Positions 1 to 8,661 of a stretch of 64,000 nt of DNA are shown one piece after another. The position numbers and the translations under genes were made by a program. This DNA comes from Terriglobales bacterium (lineage in GTDB: Bacteria; Acidobacteriota; Terriglobia; Terriglobales; Acidobacteriaceae): contig JAICXB010000012.1 in NCBI GenBank assembly GCA_025980765.1, positions 1 to 64,000 on the forward strand, read 5' to 3'. Position 1 is the stretch's first letter. Each line of letters opens with the position of its first letter. The notes beneath the pieces were generated by a model. It was not told the DNA's origin. It did not search any database and saw nothing but the letters and a program-made list of their open reading frames with translations.

Positions 1-233
1 CCAAAACCAATGACAACCCCTTCCTAATAAGGGAAAAGCACGGCGCACAAACATCCTCGCCGCTGCTCACAGGAATGGTGTCGCCAGCGCTCAACAAAAC
101 CAGATCTTGACAGAGCCGTCGTGATTATAGACAGGATGACATACCAAAACTCGCTCGTGATTCTTGTGTTTTTCGCAAAATTTGAAGTATTCCGGCTAAG
201 CCCGCAGATTCAGGTTTAGCTAGCAGCCAGTGG
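1..233. other. left-edge spacer, no gene seen
   Basis: No convincing reading frame is visible. The stretch carries a short hairpin near 17-38 (CCCTT...AAGGG) and two copies of the 6-bp palindrome GCTAGC at 219-224 and 233-238. The second overlaps the stop codon of the glycosyltransferase gene that ends at 234. It lies downstream of that minus-strand operon and may contain its transcription end. Confidence 0.5.
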
Positions 234-1445
234 CTAGCATCCAGCAGCGGCTTTCCTGCGCTGCTCTTCTTCTGCACGCGCGGCGCGGGTAATTGCCTGT
301 ATTTCTGAAACGGAGTATGTGGTTCCTCGCCAGACTACGCCGCCATGTCGCAGTGAACTCCAGGCCGACAGCATGAGGGCGTAGAGGAACATCACTGTGG
401 CAATCGGCTGGGTGAGGAAGTGAAGCGGCGAGAAACCAAACTGTCGTGACAGGCGGATGTACAGCGCGGCAATCGAAGCAACTGCGGCGGCAAAGCCGAT
501 TTTCGCGAGTCCGGGAGCGAATACCAGGCCAATCCAGGGTGCAAGGTGATAAATGGCGGCCCCGACGGAGGCGAGTGCCAAAAAGGTCCAGCTGAAGTCC
601 AGCAGAGAAAACATGTTCTTGCGCATGTTCTCAACAACGCCGAAGACGCCTTCGGCCCAGCGCACTCTCGCCAGTCCTAATCCCCAAACGCAATGCTGCG
701 AGAGGCCGTTGCGCTTTACGGCTTCGCCCAGCTTGACGTCTTCAATTACTTCCATGCGCAATGCCTGGAAGGTGCCGATCTTTTGATAGGCGCTGCGGCG
801 AATCAGATTGAACGCGCCGGCGCCTACAAAATCCCTGGTGGTTTTGTCCTGAACTTTGTGCAGCCGGATCATCAGCGACGAGCAAAAGCCGAAGAAGGAG
901 AGCATCATGCGTTCGCCAAAGCTCTTCATGATCATCGTGGGCATTACCACGAGGTGATCGCAGGCGTTCGCTTCGGCGTAGTGAATCGCTCTGCTGAGCG
1001 CGTCGGCGCGGAAGAAGATGTCGCCGTCGGTGAAGAGGATCCAGTCGCTCTGAGTCTGGGCGGCAGCTCGCCACATGGCGTGAGTTTTGCCCAGCCAGCC
1101 GGATGGCAGTTCCTGGATATGCAGCACGCGTAATTTGTTCGGATGCTCGGCAGCGAGCCGGTCCATGATGGCGCCGGTGTCGTCGGTGGAACGATCGTCG
1201 ATGGCGCAGATCTCGTAATTGTGATAGTCGAGCGCGAGCAGAGACGCAAGGCATTGCCCGACATTGGCGGCTTCGTTGCGGGCAGGAACCACGACGACCA
1301 GCCGGGGCTGTTTGCCTTTCGGCGGGTCCCACTCAGGTTGCGTGATATCGGCCATCTTGGAGAAGCCACGCACGGTAAAGATCGAGCGCCGCACCCAATC
1401 GATGCCCAAAATGGCGCCGGAGACCGTCCACGCCCAATGCATCAC
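234..1445 (-). CDS. Family 2 glycosyltransferase, membrane-anchored (HpnB/CrtQ-like)
   Basis: Predicted inverting GT-A glycosyltransferase of 403 residues. An N-terminal hydrophobic stretch is followed by the GT2 core: VVVVPARNEAANV near residue 50, the DDRSTDDT nucleotide-sugar motif near 80, and the metal-binding DGD near 140. The acceptor-side ED (VIEDVKLGE) follows, and the C-terminal third carries three to four hydrophobic segments. This architecture resembles HpnB-like and CrtQ-like enzymes that glycosylate membrane lipids; the acceptor is not shown by the sequence. The GTG start at 1445 overlaps the TGA of the upstream MFS gene (GTGA), so translation is probably coupled. It is the last gene of a four-gene minus-strand cluster. 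Confidence 0.85.
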   Translation of the reverse strand: MMHWAWTVSGAILGIDWVRRSIFTVRGFSKMADITQPEWDPPKGKQPRLVVVVPARNEAANVGQCLASLLALDYHNYEICAIDDRSTDDTGAIMDRLAAEHPNKLRVLHIQELPSGWLGKTHAMWRAAAQTQSDWILFTDGDIFFRADALSRAIHYAEANACDHLVVMPTMIMKSFGERMMLSFFGFCSSLMIRLHKVQDKTTRDFVGAGAFNLIRRSAYQKIGTFQALRMEVIEDVKLGEAVKRNGLSQHCVWGLGLARVRWAEGVFGVVENMRKNMFSLLDFSWTFLALASVGAAIYHLAPWIGLVFAPGLAKIGFAAAVASIAALYIRLSRQFGFSPLHFLTQPIATVMFLYALMLSAWSSLRHGGVVWRGTTYSVSEIQAITRAARAEEEQRRKAAAGC

Positions 1446-2686
1446 GCGGTCACCCCCGCGCCGGCCAGTGCAGGCTCTCCGGAGCGCGGCGGCGCGAAGC
1501 GCATGCCGACAAACAGAATCGCCGCGGAGAAGAGCATGGCTACCAGCGTAACTGAGAATCCCAGGCGCAGCGTGCTGCGATCGGAGATTGCGCCGATGAT
1601 GGTCGGGGAGATGGCGTCACCCAGCAGATGGATCACAAACAGCTCCACTCCGATGGCGGTTGCGCGTATGGGCGCGGCCACGGAATTTACGATTGCGGCG
1701 TTGAGCGGCCCGGTATTGAGGAAGAGAAAGAACTCGGAGATTCCCAATGCGGGAAACATCCATGCGGGATTTCCGTAGAACGCATACAGCGCTCCGGGAA
1801 CTGCCAGCAACATGCTGACGGCTGACAGCAGATAGTATCCGGACCGCGAGCGGCTGAGCATCCAGTCTCCGATCCAGCCGCCGACCATGGTGCCCGCCAA
1901 TCCGGTCAGTACGGTGATCACGCCGAAGTAGTAGTTGGCTTTGTCGAGGGCGATTCCGCGCTCGCGCTCGAGGAATGTGGGGATCCAGGCGGAGATGCCG
2001 CCCATGGCAAAGGTCATGAAGGCCATTCCCAAAACGGCAGTCCAGAACGCGGGATTGCGCAGCAGGCCAGCGAAGGTGGTGCGCTCGAAGGTGCTGAAGG
2101 AGACTTCTTTTTCTCCGCGCTCCGGCTCCTTCCCGCTGAAATAAAACGCCAGTCCAACCAGGAAGCCAGGAACGGCGCAGACGTAGAACGGAGCGCGCCA
2201 TCCGTAAGTGGTCCCGAGCGCGCCGCCGATAATGTAGCCCAGCGCGGCGCCGACTGGAATTGCCAGATAGAAAATGGAAAGCACGCGTCCGCGGCGATCT
2301 TCGGTATACAGATCGGCGATGTATGCGGGAGCGATCAGGGCAAAGGTCGCTTCGCCGATTCCCACAATGGTATGCCGCACCAGCAGGGTGCGAAAGCTGT
2401 GGGTCACGGCAGTCATCAACGTCGCGCCGCTCCAGACCAGCGCGCCGACGGTGATGATCAGCTTGCGCGACTTGCGGTCCGCGAGAAAGCCGATCCCCGG
2501 CGCGGAGCACATGTAGAAGATGAAGAAGACGGTAGTCAGCGCGCCCAGCGCGGTGTCTGACGGGTGGAACTCCTGCTTGATCAGCGGCTGCACGCCGAAG
2601 AGGATGTAGCGGTCGATGTAGTTGAGGAAGTTGAGCCCGGTCAGCAGGGAAAGAGCGAGCAGCGGACGCAGAGCGCGCGACGACAT
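1442..2686 (-). CDS. MFS transporter, Spinster-like
   Basis: A 414-residue polytopic protein with about 12 predicted helices. The N-terminal NYIDRYILFGVQPLI region, the GFLADRKSRK loop 2-3 motif and GIGEATFALIAPAYIADLY in helix 4/5 are typical of Spinster-like major facilitator proteins, which move lipid-like or small organic solutes. The substrate cannot be read from the sequence. The ATG lies 3 bases after the queF stop, with an AGG inside the end of queF as the likely ribosome site, and the 3' end overlaps the glycosyltransferase start. The pairing with a membrane glycosyltransferase suggests, as inference only, export of the glycosylated product. Confidence 0.85.
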   Translation of the reverse strand: MSSRALRPLLALSLLTGLNFLNYIDRYILFGVQPLIKQEFHPSDTALGALTTVFFIFYMCSAPGIGFLADRKSRKLIITVGALVWSGATLMTAVTHSFRTLLVRHTIVGIGEATFALIAPAYIADLYTEDRRGRVLSIFYLAIPVGAALGYIIGGALGTTYGWRAPFYVCAVPGFLVGLAFYFSGKEPERGEKEVSFSTFERTTFAGLLRNPAFWTAVLGMAFMTFAMGGISAWIPTFLERERGIALDKANYYFGVITVLTGLAGTMVGGWIGDWMLSRSRSGYYLLSAVSMLLAVPGALYAFYGNPAWMFPALGISEFFLFLNTGPLNAAIVNSVAAPIRATAIGVELFVIHLLGDAISPTIIGAISDRSTLRLGFSVTLVAMLFSAAILFVGMRFAPPRSGEPALAGAGVTA

Positions 2687-2689
2687 GCG

Positions 2690-3112
2690 CTACCTGCGTC
2701 CATTCTGATTGTCGACGTTTGTGGGACGCGGCCAGCGGGCTTCGACGACAGTGCCGATGCCGCCGCGCGGGCGAAATTGTCCTCGCACCACGGCCCACTC
2801 CGGATTTGTCGCCCGCACCACGTCCTCGAGCACGCGGTTCACGATGTTTTCCTGAAAGATTCCGAGATTGCGATAGGAGGTCAGATATTCCTTGACCGAT
2901 TTCAATTCGAGGCAGCTCTCGCGGGGCATGTAGCGGATGGTGAGCACGCCGAAATCGGGTAGTCCCGTTTTGGGACAAACCGAGGTGAACTCAGGAATGT
3001 CGATCTCGATCTCGTACGCCGGAAACTGGTTTGGCCAGGTTTCGATTTCAGGAAACGGGAAATCGAGGCCGGACTTGGCGTGCTCCGGCGTATATTGAGG
3101 AACTTTGGGCAT
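2690..3112 (-). CDS. queF: NADPH-dependent 7-cyano-7-deazaguanine reductase (preQ1 synthase)
   Basis: Reduces preQ0 to preQ1 in queuosine biosynthesis, in the cytoplasm. The 140 residues match the short YkvM-type QueF. The catalytic cysteine sits in SVCPKTGLPDFG, followed by the conserved Asp, and the QueF signature ESCLELKSVKEYL follows near residue 75. The RNLGIFQENIVNRV segment is the conserved substrate-binding part. No other queuosine gene lies in the window. It precedes the MFS gene by 3 bases and follows the YihY gene by 34 bases, so all four genes probably share a transcript. Confidence 0.95.
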   Translation of the reverse strand: MPKVPQYTPEHAKSGLDFPFPEIETWPNQFPAYEIEIDIPEFTSVCPKTGLPDFGVLTIRYMPRESCLELKSVKEYLTSYRNLGIFQENIVNRVLEDVVRATNPEWAVVRGQFRPRGGIGTVVEARWPRPTNVDNQNGRR

Positions 3113-3146
3113 TGAGTGACATTCTAATCGGTATCGGCGCCGCGAA

Positions 3147-4043
3147 CTATGCGGCTTGCGGCAGTTGCGAGGGTCGGTCGGGATTCACGACCTTCTGCCC
3201 AGCAAGCTTCTTGCCTTCCGCCTTGAGCAGCTCGGAGTTGAACTCGGCGCCGATAAGGATGGCGATGCTGCTCACGTACATCCACAACATCAGAGCAATG
3301 ACCGCGCCGATGGCTCCATAGGTTTTGTTGTAATTGGCGAAATGCGAGATGTAGATGTTGACGGCGGCGGAAATCACGATCCAGAGGAGCGTTCCCACAA
3401 TTGCTCCGGGCAGGGTACGGCGGAATTTTTGCTTTACATTCGGTCCGATAAAGTACAGCAGTTCGAGCGAGAGCACGATGGCCACCACGATGATGCTCCA
3501 GCGCAGATACGGCCACAGCGTCTGAAAAAGATCGGAACGATGCAGCAGCTTGCCGATCAGCAACCCGATTTTTCCGCCGGCGATGGTCAGCAGAAGAGCC
3601 AGGGCCATGAGGGCTCCGGTCATGAATGTCAACGCCAGGGCAAGCAGTCTCTGCTTAATCATTGATCGAGTGCTGCGGGAATCGTAAGCGATATCGAGAG
3701 CGTCGATCATGGCGGAGAACCCGCCCGATGCCGCCCATAGAGTCCCCGCAATTCCGAATGACAGCAGGCCAGTGCGGTTGGGCGTGAGCACGCTCTTGAG
3801 GATCTTCTGCACCAGGCCCATCGCGTCTTTCGGCATGAAACGCGCAGCCATATCCATAATCTGCTGAAACAGGTTGGGTATTGGCAGATAGCCGAGCAGC
3901 GTTGCCAGCAGGATCAACAGAGGAAATAACGAAAGAAGAAAATAATACGAAAGTCCTGCGGCAATGTTGAGCACACGAGTACGCTGGACCTCACGGTACA
4001 CCGAGGTGATAACTTCCCAACTCCCGCGCAGTCCAATCTCCAT
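3147..4043 (-). CDS. YihY/BrkB family inner-membrane protein
   Basis: A 298-residue polytopic membrane protein. Features of the YihY/UPF0761 family (once mis-called ribonuclease BN) are visible: RVLNIAAGLSYYFLLSLFPLLILL at the first helix (quoted in parts: LSYYFLLSLFPLL), LWAASGGFSAMIDALDIAYD, the NVKQKFRRTLPGAIVGTLLW segment, and the final LMLWMYVSSIAILIGAEFN helix. Molecular function is unsettled for the family. The ATG at 4043 has GGAAGAGG just upstream. It is the first gene of the minus-strand cluster and its promoter must lie in 4044-4254, shared with the divergent HlyD gene. Confidence 0.88.
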   Translation of the reverse strand: MEIGLRGSWEVITSVYREVQRTRVLNIAAGLSYYFLLSLFPLLILLATLLGYLPIPNLFQQIMDMAARFMPKDAMGLVQKILKSVLTPNRTGLLSFGIAGTLWAASGGFSAMIDALDIAYDSRSTRSMIKQRLLALALTFMTGALMALALLLTIAGGKIGLLIGKLLHRSDLFQTLWPYLRWSIIVVAIVLSLELLYFIGPNVKQKFRRTLPGAIVGTLLWIVISAAVNIYISHFANYNKTYGAIGAVIALMLWMYVSSIAILIGAEFNSELLKAEGKKLAGQKVVNPDRPSQLPQAA

Positions 4044-4137
4044 GGGCCTCTTCCGACGTGTGCTGTAGCTTGCTGGTGTTTAGATGAAAGCCGCGTCGAA
4101 TCAGGATGTTTGCTGAGGCCAAGCCCGCTTCTGGTGC

Positions 4138-4215
4138 ATCTATAAGACATTGCTAATTTCCTGATTTCGCGATTTGATGATTTCGTGATTTCATTCACCC
4201 CATCACCCGATTACG
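4138..4215. repeat. simple GATTT-type spacer repeat
   Basis: Four loosely repeated units of the form gattt(c/g)(g/a)tgattt run from about 4159 to 4192 and are followed by a weak inverted counterpart (caccccatcacccgattacgg). The same word family occurs near 7680-7752. It lies in the divergent promoter region of the YihY and HlyD genes. Function unknown; it resembles the degenerate intergenic repeats seen elsewhere in this window. Confidence 0.5.
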
Positions 4216-4254
4216 GAATCACCCGTTTCTTCTATACTTTAGGTTTGTCCTGAG

Positions 4255-5511
4255 ATGGCCGAACAGAACAAAGCTGCGCGCAATGGGAATGGCAGGCACA
4301 TCATCCGCGGGATCGTAATCGCGATCGTCGCCGTGGTGGTGCTGGCTGCATTCATTTCCCGCCGAAAGGGCGGTGTCCCCATTCGAGCCGACCGGGTCGT
4401 TAGTCAGGACCTTACAAATTCCATTTCCACCAACGGCAAGGTCGAGCCAATTGACAACTTCGAAGCGCACGCGCCCGCGCCGACGACGGTCAAGAAGATC
4501 CTTGTTCATGAAGGCGAGCGGGTGAAAGCCGGCGACCCGCTGATGCAGCTGGATGACGCCGAGGCGCGGGCGCAGGCGGCAAAAGCCATGGCCGATATGC
4601 GCGCAGCCGAAGCTGATCAGCAGGCGATCAAGTCTGGAGGCACGCAGGAAGAGGTCCTCACCAGTAAATCGGAGCTGATGAAGGCGCAGGCCGATCGAGA
4701 CGCTGCGCGCAAGAACTACGAAGCTCTGCAGCGATTGCAGCAGACCGGCGCTGCCGCTCCGGCAGAGGTTCGCGATGCCGCCAACCGGCTCACTGCGGCG
4801 GACGCAGAATTGAAGCTCGCGCAGCAAAAGCTGCAGGACCGCTACTCGCATCCGGAGATCGCGAAGGTGAATGCGGTTGCCGACCAGGCACACGCCTCCT
4901 ACATGGCAGCCGAAGACTTGCTGCGGCACAGCGATATCCGGGCGCCATTTGCAGGTACGGTTTACAGCATTCCCGTTCGCCTGGGCGAATACGTGCAGCA
5001 GGGCGAGCTGCTGTTGCAGGTCGCCAATCTGCAGAAGGTGCAGGTCCGGGCATTTGTGGACGAGCCCGAGATCGGCAAGCTGGGCGTAGGCCAGCCGGTC
5101 AATGTTACCTGGGATGCATTGCCGGGAAAGACCTGGCGGGGAAAGATTTCCCAGATGCCTTACACCGTGACCACGCTGGGCACGCGCAACGTCGGACAGG
5201 TGCTTTGCGCGGTCGACAATGACGACAACCGGCTTCTCCCTAATATCAATGTCACTGTCAATGTCAGCATTGCGAGCAAGAACGATGTGCTGACCATACC
5301 CCGCGAGGCTTTGCACAACGACGAGCAGGGCCGTTTTGTATATGTGGTGAAGGACGGCCACCTCGATCGCCAGCAGGTGCAAGCTGGCATTTCTAACAAC
5401 ACGCGCATCGAGATTACGGAAGGCCTGCAAGCGGGTGAGGTTGTGGCTCTCAGCTCGCTGAATATTTCTCAAGGGCTTCGCCCCGGACTCGAAGTCCGCA
5501 TCTCCAAATAG
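4255..5511 (+). CDS. HlyD/RND-type periplasmic adaptor (membrane fusion protein)
   Basis: A 418-residue adaptor of a tripartite export pump. A single N-terminal membrane helix (residues 17-37, IVIAIVAVVVLAAF) is followed by a barrel-sandwich/lipoyl half-motif (KKILVHEGERVKAGDPLMQLD). A long coiled-coil hairpin runs about residues 100-210, rich in Ala, Glu and Lys. The second lipoyl half (IRAPFAGTVYSIPVRLGEYVQQG, quoted in part) and a beta-barrel domain complete the fold. A TATACT box lies at 4233-4238, 16 bases before the ATG; no strong Shine-Dalgarno is seen. No pump ATPase or RND permease lies beside it; the nearest outer-membrane partner is the TolC-like protein at 10494-12491. Confidence 0.88.
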   Translation: MAEQNKAARNGNGRHIIRGIVIAIVAVVVLAAFISRRKGGVPIRADRVVSQDLTNSISTNGKVEPIDNFEAHAPAPTTVKKILVHEGERVKAGDPLMQLDDAEARAQAAKAMADMRAAEADQQAIKSGGTQEEVLTSKSELMKAQADRDAARKNYEALQRLQQTGAAAPAEVRDAANRLTAADAELKLAQQKLQDRYSHPEIAKVNAVADQAHASYMAAEDLLRHSDIRAPFAGTVYSIPVRLGEYVQQGELLLQVANLQKVQVRAFVDEPEIGKLGVGQPVNVTWDALPGKTWRGKISQMPYTVTTLGTRNVGQVLCAVDNDDNRLLPNINVTVNVSIASKNDVLTIPREALHNDEQGRFVYVVKDGHLDRQQVQAGISNNTRIEITEGLQAGEVVALSSLNISQGLRPGLEVRISK

Positions 5512-5560
5512 GTGCTTTTCACAAGCCTCTGCGGTACGCGGCGGAGCAGTTTATAACCTG

Positions 5561-6550
5561 ATGTCCAGATACCGGCTTGCCCTCCTCGTCGTCCTTACTC
5601 TTGTCCTTACGCAAATCTTGTGTGCGGGTGATCCACCGCCGCTGGACTCGTTGCGCGAGTTGATGATCAACGGAGCGGTGGACCAGGCGGTCCGCACTCT
5701 GAACGATTCGGTGCGCTCCAACCCTGGCAATGCCGATCAGTACAACCTGCTGTGTCGGGCGCATTATGCCGAGCAACTGTGGGACGTAGCTGTGTCAGAG
5801 TGCGAGCGCGCTGCTTCGATTAATCCGAAGAACAGCACTTATCAGCTCTGGCTGGGGCGCGCGTATGGAGAGAAGGCGGAGCATTCGAGCTGGTTCAGCG
5901 CCATCGGACTGGCCAAAAAAGCGCATACCGCGTTTGAGCGTGCAGTCCAGCTTGACCCGGACAGCATCGATGCTCGTTCCGACCTCAGCGAGTACTACAT
6001 CGAGGCGCCTGGATTCCTGGGCGGTGGAATCGAGAAGGCCGCGGCGCAGGCGAATGCCGTGGAGAGGCTCGATCCTCCTACCGCAGACTGGATCCGAGCC
6101 CGCATCGCCGAGCATGAAAAACGCAATGACGAAGCGGAGCGGACGTACAAAAAGGCGGTGGAAGTAGCGGCCAATCCTCCACATCGGCTGTTCGACCTGG
6201 CCTCGTTCTATCGCAAGACTGGTCGATATGATGAGCTGGAAAAGACCATTCAGCAGGCGGCCAAACTGGATACCAGGAACGATTCGGTCCTGGTGGACTC
6301 CGCGTCTCTGCTGCTGAGGGTGGGCCGGAACTATGCTTTGGCGACAACTATGCTGCGCCGCTACATCGAGCATGGTTCCAGGACCGAGGACTGGCCTTTA
6401 TTTCGGGCCCAATATTTATTAGGACAGGTGTTGGAGAAGGCGGGAGATGTGGCCGGCGCGAGAGAGGCTTATATGTCTGCGCACAATCTGGCGAGTGATT
6501 TCGCCCCGGCGGCGGCAGCGCTGAAGCGCATTAGCGCTTCAAAATCCTGA
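5561..6550 (+). CDS. Exported TPR-repeat protein
   Basis: A 329-residue protein with a cleavable-looking signal peptide (RLALLVVLTLVLTQILCAG), then about six tetratricopeptide units. Recognisable TPR helices include NLLCRAHYAEQLWDVAVSEC, STYQLWLGRAYGEKA, AHTAFERAVQLDPDSIDAR and RLFDLASFYRKTGRYDELEK. It probably acts as a protein-binding scaffold outside the cytoplasm. It begins 49 bases after the HlyD-type gene on the same strand and may be co-transcribed, although an adaptor-TPR partnership is not established. No enzymatic motif is seen. Confidence 0.8.
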   Translation: MSRYRLALLVVLTLVLTQILCAGDPPPLDSLRELMINGAVDQAVRTLNDSVRSNPGNADQYNLLCRAHYAEQLWDVAVSECERAASINPKNSTYQLWLGRAYGEKAEHSSWFSAIGLAKKAHTAFERAVQLDPDSIDARSDLSEYYIEAPGFLGGGIEKAAAQANAVERLDPPTADWIRARIAEHEKRNDEAERTYKKAVEVAANPPHRLFDLASFYRKTGRYDELEKTIQQAAKLDTRNDSVLVDSASLLLRVGRNYALATTMLRRYIEHGSRTEDWPLFRAQYLLGQVLEKAGDVAGAREAYMSAHNLASDFAPAAAALKRISASKS

Positions 6551-6564
6551 ACCGTATTGAAACT

Positions 6565-6666
6565 CTAGCTCTTCCAGAGCTTGCGGAATTCCGCAACGCC
6601 GTCGCGAACCAGTACGATCGCGAACGTGAGCCCCAGAGCCAGATCCACTGCTTCAAACAACTTCAT
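6565..6666 (-). CDS. Possible 33-residue small membrane protein
   Basis: A short frame opposite the TPR gene, starting with ATG at 6666 and preceded by AAGGTGG at good distance. The 33 residues have a hydrophobic centre (LALGLTFAIVLV) and a charged tail (RDGVAEFRKLWKS), the shape of a single-pass small protein. Its 3' part contains a perfect 16-bp palindrome, TTGCGGAATTCCGCAA, at 6581-6596, which might instead belong to a terminator for the TPR gene. Only the start signal and hydrophobicity support the call. Confidence 0.35.
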   Translation of the reverse strand: MKLFEAVDLALGLTFAIVLVRDGVAEFRKLWKS

Positions 6667-6811
6667 AATGCGCCCACCTTAACGCAAAAGCGCTGAAAAC
6701 ACTGCATTACCTTGGTGTAGGAACCGGTTGCAAAGGGTAACAACGGAAGCCTGTGGGCAATACCAGTTACACAGCCGAGGGCTGTGCCACAGGTTCTTCT
6801 CGTTTCCACCC

Positions 6812-7585
6812 TTACACCTGGCCATTGCGTGTAATCGCTACCATCATCAAACCCGCGAGTAGCTGCGCAGTTGCTACGTCCTGATCGCTGAACGCGTTTT
6901 TGTCAGGCGAAAAAATCTCAAGCACCCCGAGCACGCTGTTGAGATGAGTCAATGGCGCAGCGACCACCGATGCACTGCCCAGCTCGCGACAGCGCATTTG
7001 ATCGACGTATGGGTCGGAAGCCGCGTCGTCACAGCGCCATGCTGTCGCAGTGCGGGCGCACAATCCGGAGATGCCGCGGCCCAGATCTACCTCTGCGCCG
7101 AGATCGGGCGCCGAAGATCCAGCCTGTGCGTGACAAATCAATTTGCCCTGACGCTTCAGCGCGAGCGCTGCGCCTTCGGCTCGCGTAAGGGTCCAGGCGC
7201 GCTCGACAATCCATCCCATTGCGGGTTGGAGTTGGGGCAACGAATCCGGCAGAGTGCGGCAGGCCAGCGCCGCTGCCGCCGGAGGCTTCCTTGTCGGTTG
7301 CGAGTCAGGCGAATGGACCAGAGCGGTGTTATCGCTGCCCTTCAACGGCCGGCTGAATTCCAGGATGTTGCTGACGACGCGCTGGATGAGGTCATCTTCG
7401 ACGATCCTCGCGCGTTCCTGCTTCTGAATGGGGCCGCCCAGCACCCGCGAAAGGTTCAGCAGGGCGGAGCTTCCGCAGGCCAGGCAATTGGAGCTGTTGT
7501 TATAGCTAATGAGTTCGCACTCGGCGCAGAACATGGTGTTGTGCAAACGCAAGAAAGTGACGTCAGCGGCGCGAAGATGTGGCAT
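6812..7585 (-). CDS. Zinc-ribbon plus GAF domain protein
   Basis: A 257-residue cytoplasmic protein. Near the start are two CxxC pairs (FCAEC and NCLACGS) that form a likely zinc ribbon. A helical linker leads to a GAF domain over roughly residues 120-257 with LGRGISGLCARTATAWRC and SVLGVLEIFSPDKNAFSD. GAF domains bind small molecules or sense redox; the ligand here is unknown. I chose ATG 7585 over an upstream start because the upstream residues are encoded by the repetitive spacer. It is a paralogue of the GAF part of the protein at 24243-25436. No output domain is visible. Confidence 0.75.
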   Translation of the reverse strand: MPHLRAADVTFLRLHNTMFCAECELISYNNSSNCLACGSSALLNLSRVLGGPIQKQERARIVEDDLIQRVVSNILEFSRPLKGSDNTALVHSPDSQPTRKPPAAAALACRTLPDSLPQLQPAMGWIVERAWTLTRAEGAALALKRQGKLICHAQAGSSAPDLGAEVDLGRGISGLCARTATAWRCDDAASDPYVDQMRCRELGSASVVAAPLTHLNSVLGVLEIFSPDKNAFSDQDVATAQLLAGLMMVAITRNGQV

Positions 7586-7675
7586 TCCTGAAAAATTTCC
7601 TTGAGCCTCAAGTGTGGAAATCCTGTGACTGTCAACATAGCGGCATACGTATGCACCATGCGAGTAGCAGGAGTG

Positions 7676-7762
7676 GTTCATTTGGAATTTCGTGATTTGG
7701 TGATTTGTGATTGCGTGATTCAAAATCCCCAATCGCCGAAATCACGAAATTCAGATCGACTA
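7676..7762. repeat. GATTT-type spacer repeat with inverted arm
   Basis: Units of the type tttcgtgatttggtgatttgtgatt on the plus strand are followed by the inverted word aaatcacgaaattc near 7738-7752. This can form a hairpin between the divergent GAF and nuclease-like genes. The family is the same as at 4138-4215. No function is evident. Confidence 0.5.
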
Positions 7763-7789
7763 TCAGTGGGAGAGCATTAAGATAAGGTT

Positions 7790-8617
7790 GTGTCCGGCTA
7801 CGCCACCCAGTTGCGCTCCGATCTGACAGAGCGTGCAGTCGCGTATGCGCAGGCAAACGGACACGTCACCCGCAGGAGCAATTGGGAATCCGGGAGTGTG
7901 ATCTTCCGCCCTGCATTCGACAACCGCTCTCACGGCAACTTTCATCCCGCAAGTTATCGCGCGATCATCGCTCGTCCGCGGTGGCGTAGGCGTCTCGAAA
8001 AAGTCTTGACGGTTCCCGAACGCCTCACGCGCGTGGATGACGATCAGCGCCTCTGCGAGCTCGATTCCTGCTGCAGCTCTGACGCATTGCTGATGAATGT
8101 CTTCTGCCATCCGCAAGTCGCATCATCTTCTGCAGTTCAGCATCTGCTGGCAATCGAACACGAGGGACTCCCGCTGTTTGGATGGCGCGCGCGTGTGCCT
8201 TTGAAAGAAGGAAAGCTCGATCGCACTGAAGTTGATAGGCGCATTGGCAGTCTGCTGGTGGAATCCAAGCTGACAGAAGGTTCGTTTGAACCTGGTCCGG
8301 CGGAGCGAATGAATCATTACGAGCGCTTCACAGCGGTGTTTCGGCGAAGCGAGCTGCCGCGCACGCGTAAGCAGTATGGGTGCTATCAACTTTTGCGCAA
8401 TGTTTTGGCCGCCGATGCCCATCGCGCCAGCTTCTGTTTGCTTACCGACGCGCGCCGGCCCGACCTGATCGAGTCCTGGTTTCGCGTGCTGGCGGCGATT
8501 CGGCCGCTTGAGCTGCGCCTGCGCTGCAAGCTGCTCACCTGGCAGGAACTCGCTCCGGCGCTGCCCTCGACCCTGCAAATCTTTCTAGATAAGAAATACG
8601 GAATTGTCGGGCATTGA
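7790..8617 (+). CDS. PD-(D/E)XK nuclease-like protein (PGN_0703-like)
   Basis: A 275-residue protein with a GTG start. The segment TEVDRRIGSLLVESKLTEG has an Asp followed 8 residues later by a strand ending in E-S-K, the spacing of a PD-(D/E)XK nuclease core. Downstream, YQLLRNVLAA, FCLLTDARRPDLIESW and a C-terminal FLDKKYGI look like the PGN_0703 group of putative restriction-type endonucleases as I remember it; this assignment is from memory. No methylase or helicase partner is adjacent, so any restriction role is inference. The gene is followed after 44 bases by a membrane-protein gene on the same strand. Confidence 0.6.
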   Translation: MSGYATQLRSDLTERAVAYAQANGHVTRRSNWESGSVIFRPAFDNRSHGNFHPASYRAIIARPRWRRRLEKVLTVPERLTRVDDDQRLCELDSCCSSDALLMNVFCHPQVASSSAVQHLLAIEHEGLPLFGWRARVPLKEGKLDRTEVDRRIGSLLVESKLTEGSFEPGPAERMNHYERFTAVFRRSELPRTRKQYGCYQLLRNVLAADAHRASFCLLTDARRPDLIESWFRVLAAIRPLELRLRCKLLTWQELAPALPSTLQIFLDKKYGIVGH

Positions 8618-8661
8618 AGCGGCCTCATTGGCTATGGGAGTATGGATGCGGGAGTTGTTCG

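Noticed and set aside
1617-2978. 453-residue minus-strand frame across the MFS and queF genes
   Set aside because: Arg/His-rich translation of a second frame of two recognised genes.
234-4043. The YihY-QueF-MFS-glycosyltransferase cluster as a new pathway
   Set aside because: The members have unrelated known roles; close spacing alone does not show a shared pathway.
4219-5472. 417-residue open frame opposite the HlyD-type gene
   Set aside because: It mirrors a well-supported adaptor gene, has no domain features and is His/Arg/Leu-rich as expected for an antisense frame in GC-rich DNA.
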